This document shows positions 1 to 11,600 of a stretch of DNA of 64,000 bases, piece after piece. Made by a program: the position numbers and the translations under genes. The notes beneath the pieces are model-generated. The model saw only the letters and a program-made list of their open reading frames with translations. It did not search any database and was not told the origin of the DNA. This stretch comes from Enoplolaimus lenunculus (taxonomy: Eukaryota > Nematoda > Enoplea > Enoplida > Thoracostomopsidae), in assembly GCA_030248215.1 (NCBI GenBank), contig JASANG010003003.1, positions 121,962-185,961 on the forward strand. Direction: 5' to 3'. Numbering within the stretch: position 1 is the first letter of the stretch; each line of letters begins with the position of its first letter.

Positions 1-639
1 AGGACACTTTTACAATTACCCGAGATACTTTACGCGATTACTTCCTCTTCGGTAGCGAATGGAGAACATAAACCATTGTGGATTGCTCAAAAATATGTGT
101 ATGGGAGCGTCCGGTTTTGCTTGTGATTACAGTCATAGTTTTCAATTTTCTAGAAGTCAAAGCTAAAGCAGAAAATATAAGTTTCTAAAACAGAAAACGC
201 GTAAACTAAAAACGACTTATAACTGTGTTGTATGCATAAAATTGCCGGAATTGCGCAATTCTTTAAAGCATATCAAGTGTTATATATTATACATTTTATA
301 TACATTTATATATATTTGTATATTAAGTGTCTTATGTATATGTGTTTCACTTCAACCGATATACATACGCTCTCTGAAAGATATCCCTTCGTTTAGTAGT
401 TGAAAGCAGAGACTGGAGCGACGTTTTTTAAATTTTAAAACAGAATGAGGAGGGGGCATTCGATGGCTTCTAACGACAGCAAACATTGGTAGGATTTGGT
501 TTGTGATCAAATTCACAAAGTTGGGTTGCCATTTGTTTTTCTAGAATTCTGAAAAACGGGGTAGAAATTTCGGCTCTGTTTGTGCAAAATTTAGAAAAAG
601 AGGTTGTATATGTGCGAACGTAGATTTTTGACTCCTTCA

Positions 640-1290
640 GCAAAACTTGTTCACAGTCGGCAACAGTATTTTGTTTCCAGATCGTACGATTCGAATTACT
701 AAATTATAATATCAATACACAGCGCAGGCCTTGCAATGAAATCTTTACCCACTTACACCTCTGAAATCACATATACCTTTACATAATGACGTGGACCCCT
801 ACACTGCAAGAAATGGTGAGTCAAATTGACTCTCTCCGAAATAGGCTTCCTGACTACACAAACTGAGTCAAAATTCGACTCCGCCAGAGTCAAACGTTCA
901 ACTCAGTTAATCAAATTTGACTCTGACGGAGTTGAATTTTGACTCAGTTTGTGCAGTTAAGAAAATCCTATTTCAGAGAGAGTCAATTTGACTCAGTATT
1001 TCTTGCAGTGTAGGGGTCCACGTCATTATGTAAAGATATGTGATTTCAGAGGTGTAAGTGGGTAAAGATTTCATTGCAAGGCCTGCGCTTTACCAGCGCA
1101 GTTTAGTTACCCGCGGATATACCCACGCAAAATTGCTTTACCCGCCACCTACCTTACACAGCTTTATGTTTTTTTGAGGTCAGGCAAAATTATTAAACTT
1201 TCTAGTGTATTGACATTATAATTTAGTTATAATTCGAATCGTACGACCTGGACAGGAAATACCGTTGCCGACTGTGAACAAGTTTTAATA
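640..1290. repeat. Large fold-back (inverted) repeat around a MITE
   Basis: The sequence reads almost the same on both strands outward from about position 906. The inner arms (about 724-905 and 908-1090) match nearly base for base. The outer arms (about 644-722 and 1200-1285) match again after the right arm loops out roughly 110 bp. The left arm is therefore an inverted copy of the start of the hAT-like element at 1047, plus its flank and half of the MITE at 802-1010. The MITE is the hinge of the fold. Confidence 0.8.
802..1010. mobile_element. Palindromic MITE, GAGTCAAATTGACTC family, copy 1
   Basis: It has long inverted ends starting CACTGCAAGAAATGGTGAGT and ending in the mirror image, with TA on both sides (800-801 and 1011-1012). 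A TA duplication suggests Tc1/mariner-type mobilisation. Related copies lie at 11945-12142 and 27839-28058, with a decayed one near 31964. No coding capacity. Confidence 0.75.
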
Positions 1291-1763
1291 CTGAACGAGG
1301 AACCAGTGATCGAAAAGAGACAAAATTGCGCAGTTAAAATAATGTTCAAATTTCGAATTTTAAGAAAATATCCGTAGTGTTGTCAAAGATAACTTTTTAA
1401 ACGTTGCTCAGGAAATATCCACAATTTCGACTTCAAAAATACCTCGAAAGTGTTACTAAGGAATCTACTGCAGACACAACTTTTATCAAATACAAAAAAT
1501 ATCACGACAGAAATTGCCGTTACACTCTAGCAAAAATTCTACCGGATACGGAAATCCATTTATGCCTGAGTGAACTACAGTTCTTCAATTGTCCTTTGAT
1601 GCATAGAAGAGCAAATCGTTATTGTTACCAAAATTCAAGATTGATAAACTGTCACAAGTTTTTACCGGCGCTTCGGAATTCTTTGCCCACGGGTACACCA
1701 GCGTCAAAATTTTCTTACCCGGCCGTGGTCTATCCGCCGGTTCAGGGGTCGCGTGCACATCTG
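1047..1763 (+). mobile_element. Non-autonomous hAT-like element, CAGAGGTGTAA family, copy 1
   Basis: It begins CAGAGGTGTAAGTGGGTAAA and ends CACATCTG. The flanking 8-mers TGTGATTT (1039-1046) and TGTGGTTT (1764-1771) agree at 7 of 8 bases, as expected for a hAT target duplication. The subterminal regions repeat TACCCGCGG-type motifs. It is homologous to 4744-5537 and 6345-6976. No transposase is visible. Confidence 0.7.
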
Positions 1764-3506
1764 TGTGGTTTGTGTATAAGGCAATTTGTTTCAGTTGACA
1801 TTTAATTATTCAACGAAAATAATTGTTAAATTCTGCACTAGAAAGCTGTTCAAATTGACGGTTCCATCTAACAAATGAAGCGTTTAAACTGCTGCTTCGT
1901 TAAAAGACTGATTAAAATCAAATTCTATAGCTGAAATCAGAACTTTCCGATTCATCAGTTGAATTCAAATAGCGACGAAGGTTTCAAGGGCGAGTTTATT
2001 TGATTCGCTTTCGGACGCCTTACTTACCCGAAGCTTTTACGCAAATACAGTTAGATTTTTAACTTATTTATTTCACAGCCCAGGAGTAAGTGTAAATCAT
2101 TTGCAATAATCTGTTCATTGGTAAGCTTCAGATATCTGACGCGCAAAAGTGGCTCAATCATGTTTTACACCGTCAGCGTTCAGTTGATTTTCTTTAACCA
2201 ATCCAAACCGTTGCTGCGGTGACTAGCCACTGTGACAATTGGTGTCATGGCTGGCCATATTGGCGATACGGTTAAATCGGTGCTGGAGCTACGACATATG
2301 AGGAAACAGAAAACGAATATCGAAGTATAAACGTTTCAACGATGTTTTATTTTTCTGCTGACACAATTGAGGCATGCAAATGTAGTCACCGGGCTTCCTG
2401 AAATTGTATAGAAAAAATGAAAAAAATAGCGGATGAATCGATTCTTTTAAGATTTTGGATGAATTTCGTAATTTTTATTTTATATCAAACAATTGCAGCA
2501 TATTTGTAATGAAAAACTGCGAGAAATATACGTGATTTATAACAAAGTAAAGGGTTTTCTTGCCAAAACCGTTTGCTGTAAAAGTTGTCGATGCTAAAAA
2601 ATTTTCATCATTGCCCAAAAAGTTGATCTATAAAAGAACAACGCGTGTCTACTTTCTGCCCCACAGCGCTTTTCGATCTTACACCGGTGACTCTAGCGAT
2701 ACGCACAAATTCTAAAACGACAACGAATAGATATGCACTGGTGTTTTATGTGAATTTTGTTTACATTAAAGATAACACCTTGCAAAAATTTATAAGAATT
2801 TGACTTTCTAACATATATAACAGCTAAACAGGCGATGGTCCACAAGAAACTATTGTTTCGCAGCAAAGCAAAGTTTTCGTTTTCTAATCTGTCAAATATT
2901 TTTTGATTTAGCTATGGCTTTTTATTTTAGTTTCGTTTCATGTTTAACATTAAGCTGTACCCTTTCTGTTTTGCGGCAAGCTGTTCATTGTAATCTGGAA
3001 TATTGGAAGTGTTTCTAGGCCAGTGAGGCTTACCAGTCCTAGCAGAATTCATTTTATTACGCAGCTGGAACAGCAGCCATACGACGTAGTTTCCAACTAG
3101 CGAGCTACAGATTTTTAGGTAAACACTCTCGCATCTTCAGCTGCTTCTATCGTCGATTGTTTGTTAGCTGTATACTGCCGGCTAGCAATGAACACAATGT
3201 GCATGGTTCATGCTGCATATGCACCAGGACAAACCTGTCACCCATGCTTGCAGGATTTGGAGTTGAAATTGGGGCTCAGTATTTTTTCCCCGAAAACTGC
3301 CAGGAACAGGGTGATTTTAACCGAACTGCATTTTTTTAAAGTAGTATTTATTAACAAATGTGAACAATAATAAATTATATGCCGTAAAACTGCAGGACCA
3401 AAGAATATGACTTTGAAAGTTTAAAGCGTACTTAAGTTTTGAAAGTACATTCCTATTATTGTTCAATCTATTGACACAAGACAAACGTTTAAATCAGCAC
3501 ATAGTT

Positions 3507-3649
3507 GCAGTACCGGATATATATCAGTAGCGAAGGGTGGCGGAGCGTGGGTTAAAAATAAATAACAGTCCGTAACCGAATAACAGGGGGCTGCCCTCTG
3601 GAGAGGCCAAATAAATATCAATCCCGGCAGTTATTCGGGACACTACAGT
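3507..3649 (-). mobile_element. MITE fragment, CTGTAGTGACCCGAATAAG family
   Basis: Read on the minus strand this matches the first 150 bp or so of the fuller copy at 35131-35570, including the shared CTCTCCAGAGGG and GTTATTCGGTTACGGACTG blocks. Only one end is present, so it is truncated. Other fragments lie at 16560-16738 and 23669-23760. Confidence 0.6.
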
Positions 3650-4278
3650 GACATAGCAATGAACGAAAACTTTAATTGGAAGTGTAAAACTCTATTTCAT
3701 ACACGTGCAAGTTTTGCCAGCGAGAACTCACAGCTTCAACTTGCACGAAGCAGTTGCAGTTACAAGTATTTGCAAGGAAACATCGCTTTCATTCTGAATA
3801 GTGAAATGAATTTATATCTGTGGATAATGCAGACGACTGCAATGAATTCCAAGCGTAATCGCTACATCAATTAAGTCAATGACGATGAATTAATTCGACC
3901 TGTAAGGTTATTCATACCTATGTATAACTTCTTGACATACATTCATAATGAATAAACTGCGGCTATATGTTTTGAGATGAATAAACGGGAGTGTCTTATT
4001 CTGTTGTTCCACGAAGTTCTTTAAGCACAATGAACTGCTACACTCAAATCTTACTACCATACGAGAACTCAATCCCAATATTTAGATTCAGCTCAGTGTC
4101 ATTTAGAGGCGAGGTTAGCAATTCGCTGCTGAAACCACTGTGCAACGCAACAGCTGATGATAGGCTGAATTAAAAAAATTGCACGTCACATTTTGTTTTA
4201 CACATATATACCAAATGGATACTGTACAGCAGTGGCTTGAACAAAGTCGTATACCTTAATGAACCTTTAGCCAGGATT

Positions 4279-4770
4279 ACGCTTAGGTTTAATCTCGGTG
4301 TTCGGGTTAGGTCAACATTAACACTTAGTTTTAAGTTTAGGTTCAGAGTTATGCTGTTGTTCGGGCCTGTTTTATGCAAATAGTGTTGTTTAGAATATAT
4401 ATGCATATATGTATATTATTAAAACTGGAATGCCCCACATACGTATTTTGGGCAACGTTCCAACCGATATATAAATATATATATTTATTTATATATACAG
4501 AGGTGTAATTGGGTAAAGATTTTTACGCTTAGGTTTAATCTCGGTGTTCGGGTTAGGTCAACATTAACACTTAGTTTTAAGTTTAGGTTCAGAGTTATGC
4601 TGTTGTTCGGGCCTGTTTTATGCAAATAGTGTTGTTTAGAATATATATGCATATATGTATATTATTAAAACTGGAATGCCCCACATACGTATTTTGGGCA
4701 ACGTTCCAACCGATATATAAATATATATATTTATTTATATATACAGAGGTGTAATTGGGTAAAGATTTTT
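4279..4770 (+). repeat. Tandem duplication, two 246-bp copies that look identical
   Basis: Positions 4279-4524 and 4525-4770 read the same by eye, from ACGCTTAGGTTTAATC to GGGTAAAGATTTTT. The unit holds a decayed copy of the TTAGGC-type MITE (it ends near CGGGCCTGTTTTATGCA), a TATA-rich stretch and the first 27 bp of the hAT-like element at 4744. The duplication therefore postdates the hAT insertion. Perfect identity implies a recent event or an assembly artefact. Confidence 0.85.
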
Positions 4771-5537
4771 TACCCAGTTTGCGCTTTGTCGGCGGAAATT
4801 TAATTTTTTTACCCGCGGGCATACCCGCGCGAAATTAGTTTACCCACTACCCGCCTTTAGTCGCCCTTATTTTTTCTGTGTTCAATACAATTGTGTAATT
4901 TTACAAGGTATAGATGGTAGTCACTCGACTTTCGTTACAAAAAACACTTTTTCGTAGCTTTGAAAACAAACCATTTAGTAAATAATGTATCACTGGGTAA
5001 TATTGCACATTACACCTATTGCCGGTTAAATTTGGGTTGTTTGCTGATGTATGATCATGATCAGAGAATCAAAACGTTATTGTCTGTACTAAATCATTGT
5101 AGTTAAGATCGTATAATCACATTTCCTTTTTGGTTTCGCCGCAATTTGTCTCAAGAATACATTCAGAAAACTTGTGACCATATTAGCCAAAAAATATAAC
5201 CTCTATAGGAACACCGAAGAAAGTCGACAAATACTATATGATAAGCTGTACTCCAAACATTTCTGTGGAAATGTATATGAAATGTATTCCCACGTGCATG
5301 ATGGGCCTAATTCAACCGCACCCATAATCTTGGCAACCTGCTTTTATTTGTGAGGGAAACTAGCTATGTACTTTAAACCGCTGTATGCCGTTTTTATGAA
5401 AAAATTTTATAGGCGGGTAAAGAGTCACAAAGTTTCACCCGCGCTTTGAAATTTCTACCCGCGAGTTTACCCGCGTAAATTTTTTCTCACCCGTACCCGC
5501 GTTACCCGCCGGTACCCTCGGGCAGCGGGCAGCTCTG
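4744..5537 (+). mobile_element. Non-autonomous hAT-like element, CAGAGGTGTAA family, copy 2
   Basis: It begins CAGAGGTGTAATTGGGTAAA and ends GGCAGCTCTG, with TACCCGCG motifs at both subterminal regions. The flanking 8-mers TATATATA and TATCTATG agree at 6 of 8 bases. The interior aligns with 6345-6976 (for example GTTAAGATCGTATAATCA and AACCTCTATAGGAACA). No transposase is visible. Confidence 0.7.
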
Positions 5538-5690
5538 TATCTATGCAAATTAAATGTATATCGTGTATTTTGTTAAGATATATGCCTATATATTGTTTCA
5601 ACTGGTTTCAAGTTCCGACCCGAACCTAAATATAACAAATTGTGTTAGAAATTTTGAAACCAGGTTGACTAGTATACTTTAAATATAAAC

Positions 5691-8600
5691 ATGGATCCGG
5701 ATAACATTAATACAAGAACTTTCGCATGTTACAACTTTCGTCCGTTGTTTTTACTTCCAGTATTAATATTCTTAGTTTCGATAGGAACTTTTGTCATTTG
5801 GTGAGTTTATTTTACAGCTGATTCCTTGTAGCAAACTTCGTAACAAGCAGACTGTTAACCTTCGAGTTTCGTTACAATTTGCAAACATTAATATTTCCAT
5901 TCGGATTTGTTGACCGGCGCTGATTTGGGAAATATTTTCGCGAGTTTTGTGTAATTTTCGCAAGATATCTCATGGAAATAGTTTGAATTTTATTTCACAA
6001 TTAATTTTTTGAAATATCTAAAAATGTTAGCAGTATCACAAGTTTCTGGGTGCAGTCATATTAATTCAAGCATTGCTCAGAGGGCCGTTGCCAGCATAAT
6101 ATACTTTTGTTGTACCTGGTTGCAAAAATGTACCCAGATCCACGACAATACCTGATATCAAATAAGCACATGAGAAGTCAGATTTGAAATAATTTAAACA
6201 TTAAGCAAACTTTTGGGCAAATGTGAGACACAACCACTTATAAAATTCACACATAGAGCATCAACCTTGTGCAAACTCTGTATATATCAAAGTTAATTAA
6301 TAAACAATGCACAGTGTTTAACAATTACTACCCGTATGCGCAGTCAGACGTGTAAGTGTGTAAAGAGTTTTTACACGCGCAGCACTTTATCCGCTGAAAT
6401 TTTATTATTTTACCCGCGGGTATACTCGTGCATAATTCCTTTATCGACTATTCACCTTTAGTCGCCCTTATTTTATTTTCTGCGTTCAATACAATTGCGT
6501 AATTTTACAGTGTATAGATGTTAGTCGCTCGATTTGCGTTTCAAAAAACTGTATTAGTAACTTTGAAAACCAACCATTCAGAAAAAAAGTCAACCGGATA
6601 CTACTGCATATTACACTTATCACCGGTAAAACTAGGTTGTTTGCCGATGGGTGAACACGATCAGCGAACCTAAACGGTTTTGTCTGTACGGAATCATTGC
6701 AGTTAAGATCGTATAATCATCACACATTTCTTTATGGTTTCGTGGCAATTTGTCTTAAGATTTCATTCAGAAAACTTTGTGAACAAATTGTTCCAAGCCA
6801 AAGAAAAACAAAACCTCTATAGGAACAGCGAAGAATGTCTCCAAATGCTATATCATAAGCTGTACTGCCAAAATTTGTGTTGAAAAGCATGTGAACAGCA
6901 TCCTCGAGGACATGGGCCTAATTCGAACATTTGGGAGGAATACTAGCTTTGTACTTTATAAACTGCTGTTTGTTCTGTGCTTATCCTTATCGTCTCAGAG
7001 CAGAGACGCTGCAATTCGAATCCTGGCTTGAAATTAACTCGTATACGAAATCCAAAATAATAAATATTCATGAGAGAAAGAGGTAAACTACTAGAACAGG
7101 CGTCATGTCGTTCATACCAGTTCTGCTTACACCAAAATTACCTAACGATTTTCTATTTCAGCTATTCTATTGCGTTATCGTACGGCCACATATTGCCAAC
7201 GCCATCATTTCCATTCATCAGGTACACATATATTTATTAACGCAGTAAGGATCTTGTTCCATCCTCGGCTGGTTGAATAATTCTATATTTCATTTTCAAA
7301 TTAAATTTTTCGACAAACAAGACACTGTGTTGTACTGGTAAACTAAGCGTAAGTTTTGAAGACTTATCGAAAATAATTTTTGGCACAATTCAAATTTAAG
7401 AAAGTTTTTACAATAAATATATATTTTTAATAATTTTTTTATTTTCAGTGACACTGGCGCACTACCACCTGAAAGTTGTATATTTGGCGAACTGATCAAT
7501 GGAGTTGCCATTTTAAGTTAGACGAGCCCATGTATAGAACAGGGCCATTACCGCAGTATAAACACATTCCTAAACCTAAGCCTTTGCAGCAACACAGAAA
7601 AACGTTCCGTTCCTGATCTTTACATGGGCCTATATAAGTTTGTAAAAACAAACGGTAGCGGTTTTCTGTGAGAGATCTAAAAACTACATAACACCGAGAT
7701 TTCGGAAGAGTTTTACATAATGCATCGTTCACAATAATTTGTGTACTACAGAAGTCTGTACTTGTGAAAGTTTTATCTACGTATACAGTAATTGTCCCAT
7801 TGGGCACGAAAATTTGTTTATGGACTAAATTTGCTACGCAGAGTATTTTGTTAAACTGGAGCCAAATAATTGAATACACAAGCTGATGGTGGCGTATCGA
7901 AAAATTAAGATTAGTTGCAGTTTTCACCGAGAGAAACGACTAAAATACTGGTTTTTAGAATACAATTAGCACAGCACTAACGATGGTTCAATAAGGCATT
8001 GCCAACTCCTAAGCGTAACATTACTGACCGGAAGCCACAGGTGTCCTACTTCGTCTCAATTTGTCCCTGCAATTTGATTGGCTTCGTATCCGAAGATGAG
8101 TCTTTGAAAATTGGCTATTTGTTTTCAGTTGGAATTGCGATCTATTTGCGACATCGCGAAATTATGGAATATGTTCGGCTTGCACCAAGCAGGCACAAAA
8201 TTATGCGATATTGTAGTTATGTTTTTATGTTTATTGGTTTGTTAGCTGCGTTTGGAGTCAGTTTAGTAGCTAATTTTCAGGTAAACATTGTGTGTTCAAA
8301 TCCTTCAATTTTTCAGATCGGCCGCTTCGAAAATTCAGCTTAAAGAAAGTGCTTGCGCCCGTAGCCAGAGGGGGTGGGCGGAGAAAGCTGGGAGCCTCAG
8401 CGCCCCCTGCCAAATTTTTTGACTCTCTAGATAAGTCTCAAACTTGCTTGTAAATTGCTGCAAACCTTAATATGTCCTCAAAATTTTCTAGCCTTCATTT
8501 CAAGGTAAGCTGGCTAGTGGTTTGAATGTGGTAAAAGTCGCGGGAAGATACAATAATAAATTGTATAAAAATATGGAAATCAACAAAATAAAAATCCTAT

Positions 8601-11600
8601 GGAACGGAACGAGGGGGCGCAGGCCAACCCACTTCCATTTTTGTAATCGTCTCTATTTACACGTCTTTGGCTACGGGCAGAACTAAGACTTCGCAACGGT
8701 TGAGGAGGATGCTTTTTGTGTTTCGAAATTTTACACTTTTAAATTCGTGTGGTTACCTCGCCATATTGTTACCTATTTGGCTAGAAAACACATCGTGAAT
8801 TTCAAATGAACTACTTGCCTCGCAACTTTATCAGCCCGGCAGAACCAGTGTTGGGGATGCATCCCTCATCTATCCTGGATCCACTGTTGCAATTATAAGC
8901 ATATTCCTAAATGTAAAAACGGTCCATTTCAAGGAAAATCGTGTTCTTACGGTGCATCTCATCGGCGCCTTTATGGCGTTTGGAGTTGGCGTGGTCTACG
9001 CGTGGTGCCAAACGGTAGTCAGTTACATCATTGGCCGCCGGATGTGTCCGCTATGGATGGTTATACTCAGGATTGTGTTTTGCCTGACATGTACCGGATC
9101 TTTTGTATCGAGTAAGCTTTTCTTGAGAACATACATCGGTTTAGAAAGGATATTTATGATACAAAGCTGGGCAAACGTCGCCACGCGCAGCGCAGCCGCG
9201 TGCAACTATGCGTTGCAAACAAAATGGACAAAATCTATTTGGTGGCGTTGCACGCGGTGATGTCCGGCGGCACGCGACGAACAAAGCACAACACTGATTT
9301 TATCAGACGTGTGTAACTGTTATCGCCAGTTTAGTAACAGGTTTTGAAACAAACGAATTAAAAAATTATGCGAATCCGAAATGTTACATCGCAGTATAGT
9401 AAAATTGCAATAAATGCTATATCTTAAACTTGATATTTGTAGATTTTCAAACAACTGTGAATATTGCAGGTTGGTATATATTTGTATCATAACCTACATG
9501 ACCACTAACGCGCTCCGAAATCGGTGCGATTTCGCATGGGAAAGGTTTTTTCCAGCGAATACTTATACACGTAATGCGTATAGAAAATACCATCAGTTAG
9601 CGATAGGTTTTCAAACTGGCGAACCTCTGCAATTGCGGATATCAAAATTAGTATAGCAGTGGGACAAATCAAATGCGGAAAACTGTTAAAGTTCTAACCT
9701 CATCATTTACTGTTTCAAATCAAGACCTACCAGTATGACTAGTGACACATGATGCTACATTCAAGAATACAGGTCCCGGTTGAGAACCGGTGGTGAACAT
9801 TTTGGCAGCTGGAGGTAAAGTTTGGCTTGACCGACTTCGAAGCAAGCCCTTAGCCAGAGCACCTTGATAGGGGTAAAAAGTTTTCCCGTAGGGCATACAG
9901 GGTTTTAGCAAACTTACAAGCAACCTTGAAAATTTTCTAGGTGGGCCAAAATGTTTTCAGAGGGCTACGCCCCCCCGCCCCGCCCACTTCTTGGCTGCGG
10001 GCCCGCTCCGAAAACAGACCACCTCCAGTCTGTGTATTGCACGACATAAAGCCATGTTCAAAAATCTATTTCAGTGAATGTTTGTGGTCATATGCGATTC
10101 AATAGTACACCGCCTGTTAAAGTGCCTTCGTCAGATCCGGTAAGGTGCAAAACGGTTTGGCTTCCTCCAAGACCGGAATAAGCTGGTCGGAAGCACGGGT
10201 CCCCACATGACAGGCGCATTGTTTTGATAATCATCGTCGGATTTTGTAAAAACCAGTGAGCAAAAAATGCCATACTTTAAGAAATTAACCCAGGACCATC
10301 GAGCCGCGGCTATTGATACCCGGTGTCTTTCAAAAATCAAACTTTGGGTCTTTTGGCTGTGGAAAATCTGCTAATCATTTTTTGTTTTGTTCCGCTCCTG
10401 TGAATTCTGATCCCTAAATTCGTCCCTAGTTCCACCCGGACGTTTAAAAACTATACATTCGGCATTCACTTTAGGATCATAAGCACGACTAAACTTCGCA
10501 AGGGAAGGGAGCGAGAAGCTAAGCGTACGTTTTGTATTGAAACGTTTCAGAAAAACTGTTTTTCGATTCAATGGAATTTTTAAAACTAATTTGGTTCTCC
10601 ATCACCAGGTCTTTTTAGGCCGAGGCCATTTGGGGCCCGGGCGTCCCGCCTCTCTGTAATCCGGCACTGGTGCCCTCGTATAAACAATATATAGCACACC
10701 ACTGATATAGGTTGGCTAAACGTAATTTCGAAACACTTCGTGCTCCCAAAATTTATTGCTACAGTTGGAAACTGTATTGCTGTACAGATGTCAAAGCACA
10801 CAGCGCCTCTAAATCTCAGTAGAACTTAGGCTATAGTAGCTGGGATCACATTTTTGTGAGAATGTGTGAGCTTTCGGGCTGCACGGAAATTTTCAGGGAG
10901 AGATCTTTGCAGAGAGACCCCGAACGGGCTGGTGTCGGCAGCCACGGCCTTGGTTCGGAAGGTTCTGAGCTGAAAAGGGCAGCCCTTGAAGTGTCGGTGT
11001 CCTAGAGAGTTGCTGCGTTTTGTTATTAGCTTACCTGCTTTGCGGTGCTTAAGTTTAAGCAATCCACCCGCATGGTGGGGACCTAAGCCTATCTTCCTCT
11101 TTATGTAGTGTTTATAGGTCGCGCCACTCATTTCAGGCTAGCCTGTACTGTCATTCTTGGCCTTTTTCTTAGCTTCCTGAGTGCTAGTCTAGTCATCCGC
11201 GGGCCGTACGTGTGAGTTGCTTAGCGTGCTTAAGCAATAAGTCGTGTACGTACTAGCGCTGGAATGAATCGGCGCTGATTAGGTTTCCAATGGTTTTATC
11301 AAGTTGAATAGGGTACGAAATACGAAATGCGCAAAATGTTTTATACATGTAAGGGATAAACAGCTAAAGTAATGATCTGATAGAACTGCGCAGTGCACGT
11401 GTTTTACCCGAATTTTTGAATTGGAGTTTCGAAGCAGTAATTTTTCACGAGCTGAAACTCTTGAGCGCTCGCAAATTCATTTTTGCTCGCTGCAACCTAT
11501 TTTCATCTGTTGTCACTTGGCTGAGTGACATGTGCGTATCTAATCTAATTCCGGCCGCTGTTGTGACGGCCTGGTTATGTGGTGGCGCATGTGCTATTTC

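Larger units (their letters stand above)
1..5690. other. Left intergenic region, repeat-rich, no gene
   Basis: No supportable exon is visible on either strand. The content is AT-rich DNA with two hAT-like copies, a palindromic MITE at the centre of a fold-back, a minus-strand fragment of another MITE family, and a recent tandem duplication, all listed separately. The reading frame at 1404-1805 lies over the right half of the first hAT-like copy and is not a gene. The stretches 1-640 and 1800-3500 show nothing I can name. Confidence 0.6.

Noticed and set aside
1404-1805. Open frame of 133 codons
   Set aside because: It overlaps the right half of the hAT-like element at 1047-1763, shows no domain and has no splice context.
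9414-9656. A possible exon of the DRAM-like gene starting after the AG at 9468-9469
   Set aside because: It looked like a membrane stretch, but no acceptor gives the phase required by exon 5, and the 3' part is repeat. The 65-bp exon at 10075-10139 fits both phases.
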